Shown: piece by piece, positions 9,401 to 18,406 of the stretch
Numbering within the stretch: position 1 is the first letter of the stretch
Layout of the letters: each line of letters opens with the position of its first letter
From: Streptomyces sp. H27-H5
GTDB taxonomy: Bacteria > Actinomycetota > Actinomycetes > Streptomycetales > Streptomycetaceae
Direction: 5' to 3'
Assembly: GCF_026627505.1 (NCBI RefSeq)
Contig: NZ_JAPNLK010000032.1
Coordinates: 22,516-86,515, forward strand
DNA length: 64,000 nucleotides
Made by a program: the position numbers and the translations under genes
The notes under the pieces: model-generated
Databases searched by the model: none
What the model saw: the letters and a program-made list of their open reading frames with translations, nothing else
Told to the model about the DNA's origin: nothing

Positions 9401-12400
9401 TGCGGTCCGGCACGGGGCGGACCGCCCCGGTCACCGCCGTCGAGCGCTCCGTCGTACGGCACTGGGCGGCGGTGCTGGGGCTCGCCCCGGACACGGTCGG
9501 AACCGACGACGACTTCCTCGCGGCGGGCGGCAACTCGATCGCCGCCGGTCGGCTGATCGGGCTGGTGCGCGCGGAGTTCGGGCAGGCCCCGTCGTTGGCC
9601 GCCTTCTACGCGGACCCGACCCCGGCGACCCTGGCCCGCTCGGCCGCCGGTGCGCCCGCCGGTCGGGACGCCGAGCCGGTGCCCGGTCTCGCCGCCGTGC
9701 CTCCGCGCGGGCCCGGCGATCCGGTGCCGCTCACCGACCAGCAGCGGCAGCTGTGGCTGGCCCAACGGCTCGCCCCCGCCTCGGCGGCCTACAACCTGGC
9801 GGGCGCGGTCCGTCTGGACGGCGACGTCGACGCGGACGCCCTGGCGGCCGCGCTGCGCGACCTGGTGACCCGTCACCAGGTCCTGGCGGCCCGTGTCGGC
9901 TGGGAGGACGAGGGGCCCATCCTGGTGCCGCTGCCCGCGGACGCGGTACGGCTCGCCGTCGTCGATCTGCCGGACTCCCCCGGCGAGGGCACCGGGGACA
10001 CCGAGGACGCGTGGGAGGCGTTCGCCGCCGCGGAGGCGGCCCGCCCGTTCGACCTGGCGGTGGGACCGCTGCTGCGCCTCACCCTCGTACGGGGGGAGGG
10101 GCGCGCGGGACTGCTGTGCACGGCCCACCACATCGCGGTGGACGGCTGGTCCGTTTCCGTTGCCGTGCGCGAACTGGCCGCCCTGTACGGCGTGCACGCC
10201 GCCGGTGCCGCGCGACTGCGGCAGCCCGAAGCCGAGTTCATCGGCTACGCCGGTGCGGCCGACGCCCCCGAGGGTCGTGCCGTGCGGGCCGGGCACCTGG
10301 CGTACTGGTGCGAGCGCCTCGCCGGGCACCCCGGGGTGCTCGCCCTGCCCACCGATCCGCAGGCCCTCGCCGACGGCGCCCGCGGGGCCGGCCGCACGCT
10401 GCCCGTGGAGCTGTCCCCGGACGTCACCGCGCGGCTGCGCCGGACGGCCGCCCGGCTGCGGGTGACGCCGTTCACCGTGCTGCTCACCGTGTTCGGCTCC
10501 CTGCTGGGCCGTTACGCGGCGACCGACGACGTCGTCGTCGCCGTACCCGTCGCCAACCGCGAGGCGCCCGGGCAGGAGGGTCTGGTCGGCAACCTGGTCA
10601 ACACCCTGCCGGTACGGGTGGACCTCTCCGGTACGCCCGGCTTCGCCGAGCTCGCCTCCCGCACCGGTCGGCTGCTCGCCGCGGACCTGGACCGGCCGCT
10701 GGTCCCCTTCGACCGGCTCGTTGCCGAACTGGGCCTGGCGGGCGACCCGGGGCGGCCGGCGCTCGCCCAGGTCTCGCTGGTGTGGCAGGACGCGGCGCCC
10801 GACCTGGTCCGGCTGGGCGACGTCACCGGTGAGCTGCGGCCGGTGCGCACCGCGACCGCGAAGTACGACCTCACGCTCGCCCTGGACGAGCACGCCGACC
10901 GGATCGACGGGGTGCTGGAGTACGCCGTCTCCCGTTTCGGCGAGGAGTCGGCGGCCCGCTTCGTCCGCCGGCTGGAGACCCTCCTGTACGCGGCGCTCGA
11001 CGACCCCGACGCCGACCTGGACGATGTCGACCTGGGACGGGGCGAGACCCCCTCGCCCCACCCCGCGGCGGAACCGGGCGCGTACCGCGCCGCCCACGGC
11101 GTGCCGGTGCACGAGCTGTTCCGGGCCGTGGCGGCCGAGCACCCCGACGCGCCGGCCGTGCGGTGTGCCGGGGTGGAGGTCACCTACGCGGAACTGGACC
11201 GCTGGAGCGACGACATCGCGGTCCGGCTGTCGGCGCGCGGCGCCGGCCCCGGCCGCTTCGTGTCGGTGCTGCTGCCCACCGGGCCCGCGCAGACCGCGGC
11301 CGTCCTCGGCGTGGCCAAGACCGGTGCGGCGTTCGCGGTCCTCGACGGGGTCGGCCCCGAGCTGCGGCTGCGCGCCGTGCTTGCCGACGCGGACCCCGTC
11401 GCGCTGCTGGCCACCGAGGCTTCCCTGGCGGCGTACCCCGCGCTGTGGGACCGGGAGGCGGTGCGGTTCGGCGGTGTCCCGGTGGAGTGGTGCGACGCGG
11501 TGGCGCCGGCCGGCGATCGCCCGGCGGCCCCCCGGCCGACGGCGCCGGCGACGACCGGTGACGACGCGCTGTGCCTGGTGTACACGTCCGGTTCGACCGG
11601 TACGCCCAAGGGCATCGTGCTGCCGCACGCGACGCTCGCCCAGTTCGCGGACTGGCAGGGGGCCCGCTTCTCGGTGCGGCCCGGGAGTCGTGTCGCGCAG
11701 TGGGCGCCGTTCACCTACGACGCCGCCTACACGGAGGTGTTCGCGGCCCTGTGCCACGGTGCGACGCTGTGCGTGCCGCCCGACGGCACCCGCCACGACC
11801 CGGTCGCGCTGGCCGGGTGGCTGCGCGCCGAGCGGATCACGCAGATCCAGACGGTGCCCGGTTTCCTCACCGTGCTGACCGAGGCCCTGGACCGTGCCGG
11901 CGAGGGACTGCCGGACCTGGAGCACCTGCTGCTCGCGGGAGAGGCGCTGCCCCCGTCCCTGGCCGCCGCCTGGGCGCAGCGGCCCGACCGGCCGGCCCTG
12001 CACAACCTGTACGGGCCGACCGAGTGCGTGCTGGCCACGCACCGGGAGCTGAAGCCCGGCGAGGCGTTCCCGGACTCGGTGCCGATCGGCGTGCCGATCC
12101 CGGGTCGGGAGGCCCTGGTCCTGGACCACCGGGGCCGGCCCTGCCCGGTCGGTGTCGTGGGCGAGATCCACCTGCGCAGCGACCTGCTGGCCGGCTCGTA
12201 CCGCAACAGGCCCGAGGAGAGCGCCAAGGCGTACGTGCCCGACCCGTGGCGGCCCGGCGGGACGCTGTACCGCACCGGAGACCTGGGCCGCTTCCTGCCG
12301 GACGGCGAACTCGCCTTCACCGGCCGCACCGGAAGCCTCGTGAAGATCCGCGGGAACCGGGTGGAACTGGAGGAGATCGAGGCGCTGTTGGAGTCCCACC

Positions 12401-12954
12401 CGGCCGTACGGGAGGCCGCCGCGGCCCTCCACGACCGGGCGGGCACGCCGCGTCTGGTCGGGTACGCCGTGGCGGCGGACGGGGTGAGCGCCGCCGATCT
12501 GCGGGCCCACCTCGCCGACCGGCTGCCGGCCGCGGTGGTCCCGGAGACGGTGGTGCTGCTGGACGCGCTGCCCCGGACCCGCACCAACAAGCGCGACCGT
12601 GCCCGGCTCCCGGTACCGGCGGAGACGGTGGTCCGTGCCGGCGAGCCGCCGCTGGCCGGCGCCGAGCAGGTGGTCGCCGACGCGTGGCGGCGGGTGCTCG
12701 GCGGTGACTCCTTCGGACGGCACACCAACTTCTTCGAGGCGGGCGGCGATTCGCTGCTCGCCGCCCGCCTCCAACTGGAACTGGGCGCACGCCTCGGCCG
12801 GGAGATCCGCCTGGTCGACGTGTTCGCCCGACCCACCGTCGCCGGGTTCGTCGCCGGACTGCGCGAGGAAGCGGGCGCCGCGGCGGCCGGCTCCGACGAG
12901 GCCGCCTCGCGCGGCGAGCGGCGCCGGGCCGCCCTGCGGTCCCGCCGCCGGTGA
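6454..12954 (+). CDS. Two-module NRPS, C-A-T-C-A-T
   Basis: This 2166-aa synthetase adds two residues. Domains in order: C1 (20-450, HHIVVDAW near 150), A1 (490-990, TSGSTGTPKG near 645), T1 (GGNS, Ser near 1028), C2 (1090-1530, HHIAVDGW near 1228), A2 (1550-2050, TSGSTGTPKG near 1711), T2 (GGDS, Ser near 2100). The A1 pocket read by eye is D-I-L-Q-F-G-L-I-W, one change from the published glycine code, so Gly is likely. The A2 pocket reads D-A-T-Q-L-A-L-L-A, which I cannot assign. No epimerase, methyltransferase or thioesterase domain is seen. The ATG overlaps the A-T protein stop (ATGA) after an AAGGAG site. C1 should accept the unit on the 4682 protein, and T2 should hand on to the PKS at 13826, but that order is inferred from gene order. 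Confidence 0.93.
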   Translation: MSPAAPLPSRPDRRTAPLSYAQRAIWRAEQVLPGTALHNETAAFRLTGPVDADALERALAELATRHEVMRCAVVTDEDGAPVQRFEDRTRPAVERVDLTGHPREDRERLLVELVAGAASVPFDLSGRPPLMRTHLFRLAEREHLLLFTAHHIVVDAWAFGVFLEELADRYAVETSGPASLAEELPRSAVDFGDYAAWQRTDPDAGRGLEHWRDRLGDDPEPVRLPSDGRRVGAADEPPGTARVAGALHGFTLPAGLVARLSALGRAELTSVSAVVLTAYCVVVQRYAGQDDLVVGMPVATRNRPALGGMIGPLLNVMAHRVDLSGTPTFREALHRTRQALKADLRHRDTPFDLVVEDLGPGTGAGRTPLFQLMYAFHSGPTTTLRLPGVETAPAPSHSGTAKYDLSLFLRPRPSGDLDASLEYRTALLAPETVAGFADALSCLLAAAADDPGRPIVDLPVTTPDETRRIVRDFNTSDPSSPAWGAVPEALRVLALRDGDAPAVGSADGTLTRADVAGAADRVAAALAGRCGVRAGDRVALRVRRDAGLIPLIVGVWRAGAVLVPLDAAMPDERAAHVLKDSGARLLVADEALGAGLADAAGEGTPLLDPRELSDGPAPAAGDVPFPDGPAPEALAYLMYTSGSTGTPKGVAVPHGCVANLLHSVVREPGIEERDVLVAVTSLTFDISVLELFAPLVAGARVVIAPRETVRDAEALGTLLEKSGATLMQATPSLWRGLLDGGWPGLGGLRAFSGGEALDEVLAGRLLERCAEVWNLYGPTETTIWSTAGRVLPGEPVTVGRPVARTVCHVLDAAGRPVPVGAVGELVVGGAGVTAGYWNRPELTSTVFVPDPVTETGGTVYRTGDLARYLPDGRLVVLGRVDQQVKILGHRIEPGEVEALLGSHEDVRQVAVVIDRAGASGPRLVAFVVPARTGGVSTEALRRHLRERLPAAAVPAVFDAVAELPLNTSGKIDRPALTRAARTLRSGTGRTAPVTAVERSVVRHWAAVLGLAPDTVGTDDDFLAAGGNSIAAGRLIGLVRAEFGQAPSLAAFYADPTPATLARSAAGAPAGRDAEPVPGLAAVPPRGPGDPVPLTDQQRQLWLAQRLAPASAAYNLAGAVRLDGDVDADALAAALRDLVTRHQVLAARVGWEDEGPILVPLPADAVRLAVVDLPDSPGEGTGDTEDAWEAFAAAEAARPFDLAVGPLLRLTLVRGEGRAGLLCTAHHIAVDGWSVSVAVRELAALYGVHAAGAARLRQPEAEFIGYAGAADAPEGRAVRAGHLAYWCERLAGHPGVLALPTDPQALADGARGAGRTLPVELSPDVTARLRRTAARLRVTPFTVLLTVFGSLLGRYAATDDVVVAVPVANREAPGQEGLVGNLVNTLPVRVDLSGTPGFAELASRTGRLLAADLDRPLVPFDRLVAELGLAGDPGRPALAQVSLVWQDAAPDLVRLGDVTGELRPVRTATAKYDLTLALDEHADRIDGVLEYAVSRFGEESAARFVRRLETLLYAALDDPDADLDDVDLGRGETPSPHPAAEPGAYRAAHGVPVHELFRAVAAEHPDAPAVRCAGVEVTYAELDRWSDDIAVRLSARGAGPGRFVSVLLPTGPAQTAAVLGVAKTGAAFAVLDGVGPELRLRAVLADADPVALLATEASLAAYPALWDREAVRFGGVPVEWCDAVAPAGDRPAAPRPTAPATTGDDALCLVYTSGSTGTPKGIVLPHATLAQFADWQGARFSVRPGSRVAQWAPFTYDAAYTEVFAALCHGATLCVPPDGTRHDPVALAGWLRAERITQIQTVPGFLTVLTEALDRAGEGLPDLEHLLLAGEALPPSLAAAWAQRPDRPALHNLYGPTECVLATHRELKPGEAFPDSVPIGVPIPGREALVLDHRGRPCPVGVVGEIHLRSDLLAGSYRNRPEESAKAYVPDPWRPGGTLYRTGDLGRFLPDGELAFTGRTGSLVKIRGNRVELEEIEALLESHPAVREAAAALHDRAGTPRLVGYAVAADGVSAADLRAHLADRLPAAVVPETVVLLDALPRTRTNKRDRARLPVPAETVVRAGEPPLAGAEQVVADAWRRVLGGDSFGRHTNFFEAGGDSLLAARLQLELGARLGREIRLVDVFARPTVAGFVAGLREEAGAAAAGSDEAASRGERRRAALRSRRR

Positions 12955-13012
12955 AACGCCTGCCCGAGTGACACGCGTACCCAACAGAGCAGAAGACGAG
13001 AGAGGTCGAGAC

Positions 13013-13750
13013 ATGGACGTCGCTGACGTGATGGCGGAGCTGCGCAACGCGGTCGGTTCCCGTGGGCTGGAGCGCGTCGAGGAGTGCCTGCGCATCCTCG
13101 TGGGCGAGCAGGCCCCGGAGTACCTGCACGAGGACCAGGAGCCGACCCGGCTGTTCTTCCCCGGCATCAGCGCCCTGCCGTGGCACGACGCCGCGGCCCA
13201 GCCCTGGACGGCGGGGATGGAGGACGCGTACGACGCGATCAAGGAGGAGTTCCTGGCGCTCCGTTCGGAGCAGGCCCGGTTCGCGCCGTACGAGGACATG
13301 TACACGAAGGAACTCGGCTGGCAGGGCTGGGACACCTACCAGCTCTACCGCAACGGCACCTGGCGGGACGAGGTCCTCGAACGCTGTCCCGAGACCGTCA
13401 AGGCCGTGGAGTCGACCCCTCACGGGCCGCGCGACGGCATGTTCACCATCCTCAACCCGGGCGTCCACATCACCCCGCACACGGGCGGGGTCAACCTGCT
13501 GCTCACCGCCCACCTCCCACTGATCGTCCCGGACGGCTGTGTGATCACTGTCGGCGACGACGAGCGGGGCTGGGAGGAGGGCAAGGTCATCCTCTTCGAC
13601 GACAGCTTCATCCACGAGGCGGAGAACCGCGGCATGCAGCAGCGCGCGGTCCTGCTCTGGGACGTGTGGCACCCGGAGCTCACCGAGGCCGAGGTGCGGG
13701 CGCTGGAGTTCCTCATGCCCCGGTTCCAGAGCTACCTGATGGCGGTCTGA
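13013..13750 (+). CDS. Aspartyl/asparaginyl beta-hydroxylase-like Fe(II)/2-oxoglutarate oxygenase
   Basis: This 245-aa protein looks like the catalytic domain of Asp/Asn beta-hydroxylases, cytosolic non-haem iron oxygenases that hydroxylate the beta carbon of a side chain. The visible signatures are HITPHTGG (metal and cosubstrate region, around 150), FDDSFIHEAENRG (second metal His) and an Arg followed by WDVWHP near the C-terminus. The ATG at 13013 follows a GAGAGAGG ribosome site; upstream in-frame codons lie inside the NRPS gene in another frame. It sits between an NRPS and a PKS gene of the same strand, so it probably hydroxylates an amino acid bound to a carrier protein, or a free precursor. 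Which residue is unknown. The family call is firm, the substrate is inference. Confidence 0.85.
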   Translation: MDVADVMAELRNAVGSRGLERVEECLRILVGEQAPEYLHEDQEPTRLFFPGISALPWHDAAAQPWTAGMEDAYDAIKEEFLALRSEQARFAPYEDMYTKELGWQGWDTYQLYRNGTWRDEVLERCPETVKAVESTPHGPRDGMFTILNPGVHITPHTGGVNLLLTAHLPLIVPDGCVITVGDDERGWEEGKVILFDDSFIHEAENRGMQQRAVLLWDVWHPELTEAEVRALEFLMPRFQSYLMAV

Positions 13751-13825
13751 CACCGGCCGATCCCGACCGTCCCACCGAACCCACGCACCGGCGCGGCGCC
13801 GCACCCACCCCTGACGGAGAACACC

Positions 13826-16800
13826 TTGAACGCACAGCAGCTTCTGCCGGAACCCGATGACCGGGCCGACGTCGAAGGCCGGATCGCCGTCGTCGGCATG
13901 GCGGGCCGGTTCCCGAAAGCCGATTCCGTCGACGCGCTCTGGGAGCTGCTGGCGGCGGGCACCGAGGCGGTCAGCCGGTTCTCCGCCGAGGAACTGCGCG
14001 CCGACGGGGTCGCCGAGTCCGAGTACGCCCACCCGCGTTACGTGCCGGCGAAGGGCGTCCTCGACGACGTCGCCGGCTTCGACTCGACGCTGTTCGGGTA
14101 CGGCGCCCTGGAGGCCTCGGTCATCGACCCCCAGCAGCGCGTCTTCCTGGAGACCGCCTGGGCCGCCCTGGAGGACGCCGGGTGCGACCCCGACCGGGCG
14201 GCCGGGCCGATCGGGGTGTACGCGGGTTCGCTGCTGAGCACGTACCTCATCCACAACCTGCTGCCCCGCACCGATCTGCGGGAGAAGCTGGGCGTGCCGT
14301 TGCTGTTCCAGGGCAACCAGCCCGACCAGTTGGCCGCCCGGGCCGCGTACAAGCTCAACCTGCGCGGTCCGGCGGTGAGCGTGCAGACCGCGTGCTCCAC
14401 CTCGCTGGTCGCGGTGCACCTCGCCGTGCAGAGCCTGCTCTCCCAGGAGTGCGACATGGCGCTCGCCGGCGGCGTGACGGTCACCGTGCCGCACCGCTCC
14501 GGCTACCTGTCGGTCGAGGGCGGCATCGAGTCGGCCGACGGCCACTGCAGGCCGTACGGCGCGAACGCGGCCGGCACGGTCTTCGGCAACGGCGCGGGCG
14601 TCGTCGTCCTCAAGCGGCTGGCCGACGCGCTGGCGGACGGGGACCGCGTGCACGCGGTGATCCTCGGTTCGGCCGTCAACAACGACGGCGCCGACAAGGC
14701 CGGTTACACGGCGCCGAGCGTGAGCGGGCAGAGCGCCGTGATCCGCGAGGCGCTGTCCGTCGCGGACGTGGCCCCGCGCAGCATCGGGTACGTCGAGGGC
14801 CACGGCACGGCCACGCCCATCGGGGACCCCATCGAGGTCGAGGCCCTGACGGCCGCCTACCGGGCGGCCGACGACCGGCCGGACGCCGCGCCCGGGGCCT
14901 GGTGCGGGCTCGGTTCGGTGAAGTCGAACCTGGGCCACCTGGACACCGCGGCCGGGATCACCGGCTTCATCAAGGCCGTACAGGCACTGCGCCACGGCCG
15001 GATCCCGGCCAGCCTGCACGTCGACGCCGCGAAGCCCGGCGTCGGGCTGTCGGGCAGTCCGTTCTTCGTGCCCACCGACCTCACCGACTGGCCCGTCACC
15101 GACGGGCCGCGGCGGGCCGCCGTCAGCGCCTTCGGGATCGGCGGCACCAACGCCCACGTCATCCTGGAGCAGGCACCCGCGACCGCCGGCGCCCCGGTGG
15201 GTGACGCCCCGGCCGGGGCGCGGGCCGACGTACCGGTCGCGCTGCCGCTGTCGGCACGCACCTCCACCGCGCTCGACAGTGTCGCCGACCGGCTCGCGGA
15301 CCACCTCGCCGCGCACCCCGAACTCGCCCTCGCCGACGTGGCGCGCACCCTGCGCGACGGCCGGCGCCGGCTCTCGCACCGCAGGGTCGTCCTCGCCCGT
15401 GACACCGCCGGGGCCGTCGCGGCCCTGCGCGGCGGGGACCGCCGCGACCGCGTGGGCGCCCGCACCGGGCGCAGCGACGCGCCCGTGGCCTTCCTGCTGC
15501 CGGGACAGGCCGCCCTCGTACCGGGCACCGCCGACGGCCTCCGCCGCGCGCACCCGGTGTTCCGCGAGGCGCTCGACGAGTGCGCGCGGATCCTGCGTCC
15601 GCACCTCGGAGCGGACCTGACGGAGCTGCTGCGGGACGGTGACGCGGCCCAACTGCGCCGCACCTCGATCGTGCAGCCCGCCGTGGTCGCCCTCGGGTAC
15701 GCCCTGTCCCGGCTGTGGGCCCACTGGGGCGTGCGCCCGACCGCGCTGCTCGGCCACAGCCTCGGCGAGTTCACCGCCGCGCTGCTCTCGGGGGTCGTCG
15801 CGCTGCCGGACGCGCTCGCGCTGGCCGCGACCCGGGGCCGGTTGATGGAGGAGATGCCGCCGGGCGCCATGCTCGCGCTGCCCCTGGGAGAGGCGGACGC
15901 GGCGGGGATCGCCGCCGCGCACGGACTGGACCTCGCCGCCGTCAACGGTCCGGCCGCCACCGTCCTGTCCGGGATTCCGGACGCCGTCGAGCGGGCCGCC
16001 GCCGCGCTCGCCGAGCGGGACGTGCGCGCGCTGCGCCTGCCCGTCGACCGCGCGTTCCACGGCGCCCCGTGCGGGCCGGCCGCCGCCCGGTTCGCCGAGG
16101 AACTGGCCGCCGTGCCGCTACACGCCCCGGGCATCCCCTTCCTCTCCGGGGTCACCGGCGACTGGATCACCGCGGAGCAGGCCTGCGACCCGGCGTACTG
16201 GGCCCGGCAGATGCTCTCCCCCGTGCGGTTCCACGACGGGCTGGGCCGGCTGCTCGCCCTGGACGAGGACCTGGTGCTGGTGGAGAACGGCCCCGGCAGC
16301 GTGCTCACCGACCTGGTCCGCTCCGCGGGCGCGGGCCCCGCCGAGGACGCCGCCGCGGCCCGGACCGGTGCCCCTCGTCTCGCGCCGGCGCCGCTGCCCT
16401 CGCGGGGGCGCCGCTCGGCCGACGACGAACCGGCGAGCGCCGTCCTCTCCCTCGCCGGGCTGTGGGCCCACGGCGCCCCCGTCGTCTGGGAGCCCGCCGG
16501 CGTCGACGCGCACCTCGCGGGCCTGCCCGGCTACCCGTTCGAGCGGCTGCCGCACTGGATCGAGCCCGGCCCGGCCGCCCCGGACGCGAGCGCAGCGTCC
16601 CCGGCCACCACTGCGGCCCCGGCCGAGGCGTCGGAGGCCGACGCGGTGCACGCCCGCATCGTGTGGCGTCCGCCGGGCCCCGGGGCCGAGGTGCCGGCCG
16701 ACCCGTTCGCGCGCCGCCAGACCTGGCTGGTCCTGTGCGACGCCGAGGGCGCCACGCAGCCGGTGATCGACCTGATCACGGCGCGGGGACAGATCGTCAC

Positions 16801-18406
16801 CGTCGTGCGGCCCGGCCCCGAGTACCGTCGGGTGCGCCGCGGCGTGTACGAGATCGACCCGGGCGACCCGAGCCAGTACGCGAAGCTGCTGGCCGACCTG
16901 CGCGGGCTGGTCCGCACCCCCACCGCGATCGTCCACGGCTGGGGCCTCGCGCCCGCCGCCGACGACGACGGGACGCGGGGGTACTTCGGCCTGGTCCGGC
17001 TGGCCCGCGCCATGACCGAGGCGAGCGTCGTCAACGACGTGCGCCTCGGAGTCCTCACGGCCGGCGCGTTCCGCGTCCTCGACGGCGAACGCCCCGACCC
17101 CGCGGCGGCCCTGCTCAGCGGCCCGGTGCAGGTGCTGCCCGAGGAGTACGCCAACCTCCGCTGCGCCCAGGTGGACCTCGCCCCGGGCGCCCGGCTCGAC
17201 GCCGAGTCGGCCCTCGACGTGCTCCGTGCCGTCGTCGCCGCCCCGGCCCGACTGCTCGCGCTGCGCGGCACCGAGCTGCTCACCCGCGCCGTCGAGCCCG
17301 CCCGGCCCCCCGCCCCGGTGTCGTCCGTCGGGTCCGCGCCCGGCGCGGTCTGGGTCGTCACCGGCGGCTTCGGCGGCATCGGTCGTACGCTCGCCGGCCA
17401 TCTGGCCCGTACCGCCGGAGCGCGCATCGCCCTGCTGGGCCGGCGCCCGGTGGCCGACGGGGACGAGGGTCCCGCCGCCGAGTTCGTCGGGGACCTGCGG
17501 GCCCGGGGCACCGAGGTGCTCTGCCTGCGGGCGGACGTCGCCGACGCGCACTCCCTCGCCGAGGCGCTGGAGCGCGTGCGCGAGACCTTCGGCGGCATCG
17601 ACGGCGTCCTGCACGCGGCCGGTGTCCCCGGCGGCGGTTCCGTGGAACTGCGCGACGACGACGAGGCGCGTGCGGTGTTCGCCGCCAAGACCGCGGGCAT
17701 CCGCAACCTGCTGGCCGCGCTGCGGCCGGGCGAGGCGGGCACGCTGCTGCTCTGCTCCTCGCTGGCCACCCTCGTACCCACCTACGGGCAGGCCGACTAC
17801 GCGGCGGCCAACGCCTACCTCGCGGCGGCCGGCGAAGCCGAGGACGCGCGCGGCGAACGGCGCGTCATCACGGTGAACTGGGACATGTGGGCCTCGGTCG
17901 GCATGGCGAGCGACGCCGAGGTCCCAGCCGACCTGCGCGCCCTCCAGGAGCGGATGCTCGCGGGCGCCCTCACCCCCGCCCAGGGGACGCGGGCGTTCGC
18001 CGCGCTGCTCGAAGGCCCCGGCGGCCAAAGCGTGGTGGCCCGCGCCGGCGCGGAGGTCACGGACGACGGGACGCTGCGGCTGACCGCCGAGCCCGCCGCC
18101 GCCCGCCCCTCTCACACCCTGCTGCCGCGCCCGGAGCTGGCCACCGCCTACACCGCGCCGGGCACGCCGACCGAGGAGCGTCTCGCCGAGATCTACGGCG
18201 AGATGCTCGGCATCGACCGGGTGGGCGTCCACGACGACTTCCTGGACCTCGGCGGTCATTCGCTGCTCGCCGCGCAGGTCGTGGCGCGGTTGCGCGCCGA
18301 GTTCGGGGTGGACGTGCCCGCCCGGGCCTTCTTCGAGGGCGGCCGTGTGGCCGATCTCGCCGTGGACATCGAAGACCGTATTCTCGCCGACCTGGAGAAC
18401 CAGTGA
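13826..18406 (+). CDS. Type I PKS module, KS-AT-KR-ACP
   Basis: This 1526-aa module extends the chain by one ketide and reduces it to a beta-hydroxy thioester. KS spans 10-430 with QTACSTS (Cys near 190), EGHGTAT and NLGHLD histidines. AT spans 545-830 with GHSLGE (Ser near 645) and an RAFH motif in the place where HAFH marks malonyl-CoA enzymes, so malonyl is likely. KR spans about 1165-1400 with TGGFGGIG, Ser in CSSLAT and Tyr in GQADYAAAN. ACP has GGHS (Ser near 1479). There is no DH between AT and KR, only an Ala/Pro-rich linker. The TTG start at 13826 has GGAG 6 nt before it. The KS should take a peptidyl chain from the 6454 NRPS. The stop overlaps the next gene (GTGA at 18403). Confidence 0.93.
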   Translation: MNAQQLLPEPDDRADVEGRIAVVGMAGRFPKADSVDALWELLAAGTEAVSRFSAEELRADGVAESEYAHPRYVPAKGVLDDVAGFDSTLFGYGALEASVIDPQQRVFLETAWAALEDAGCDPDRAAGPIGVYAGSLLSTYLIHNLLPRTDLREKLGVPLLFQGNQPDQLAARAAYKLNLRGPAVSVQTACSTSLVAVHLAVQSLLSQECDMALAGGVTVTVPHRSGYLSVEGGIESADGHCRPYGANAAGTVFGNGAGVVVLKRLADALADGDRVHAVILGSAVNNDGADKAGYTAPSVSGQSAVIREALSVADVAPRSIGYVEGHGTATPIGDPIEVEALTAAYRAADDRPDAAPGAWCGLGSVKSNLGHLDTAAGITGFIKAVQALRHGRIPASLHVDAAKPGVGLSGSPFFVPTDLTDWPVTDGPRRAAVSAFGIGGTNAHVILEQAPATAGAPVGDAPAGARADVPVALPLSARTSTALDSVADRLADHLAAHPELALADVARTLRDGRRRLSHRRVVLARDTAGAVAALRGGDRRDRVGARTGRSDAPVAFLLPGQAALVPGTADGLRRAHPVFREALDECARILRPHLGADLTELLRDGDAAQLRRTSIVQPAVVALGYALSRLWAHWGVRPTALLGHSLGEFTAALLSGVVALPDALALAATRGRLMEEMPPGAMLALPLGEADAAGIAAAHGLDLAAVNGPAATVLSGIPDAVERAAAALAERDVRALRLPVDRAFHGAPCGPAAARFAEELAAVPLHAPGIPFLSGVTGDWITAEQACDPAYWARQMLSPVRFHDGLGRLLALDEDLVLVENGPGSVLTDLVRSAGAGPAEDAAAARTGAPRLAPAPLPSRGRRSADDEPASAVLSLAGLWAHGAPVVWEPAGVDAHLAGLPGYPFERLPHWIEPGPAAPDASAASPATTAAPAEASEADAVHARIVWRPPGPGAEVPADPFARRQTWLVLCDAEGATQPVIDLITARGQIVTVVRPGPEYRRVRRGVYEIDPGDPSQYAKLLADLRGLVRTPTAIVHGWGLAPAADDDGTRGYFGLVRLARAMTEASVVNDVRLGVLTAGAFRVLDGERPDPAAALLSGPVQVLPEEYANLRCAQVDLAPGARLDAESALDVLRAVVAAPARLLALRGTELLTRAVEPARPPAPVSSVGSAPGAVWVVTGGFGGIGRTLAGHLARTAGARIALLGRRPVADGDEGPAAEFVGDLRARGTEVLCLRADVADAHSLAEALERVRETFGGIDGVLHAAGVPGGGSVELRDDDEARAVFAAKTAGIRNLLAALRPGEAGTLLLCSSLATLVPTYGQADYAAANAYLAAAGEAEDARGERRVITVNWDMWASVGMASDAEVPADLRALQERMLAGALTPAQGTRAFAALLEGPGGQSVVARAGAEVTDDGTLRLTAEPAAARPSHTLLPRPELATAYTAPGTPTEERLAEIYGEMLGIDRVGVHDDFLDLGGHSLLAAQVVARLRAEFGVDVPARAFFEGGRVADLAVDIEDRILADLENQ

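Noticed and set aside
6172..13335. Very long open frame (2387 codons) on the minus strand
   Set aside because: It is the complement of NRPS genes with GC-rich third positions; the plus-strand frame has intact NRPS domains.
15715..18402. Upstream extension of the 18403 NRPS frame
   Set aside because: It runs inside the PKS gene in another frame; protein-like sequence begins only at the GTG overlapping the PKS stop.
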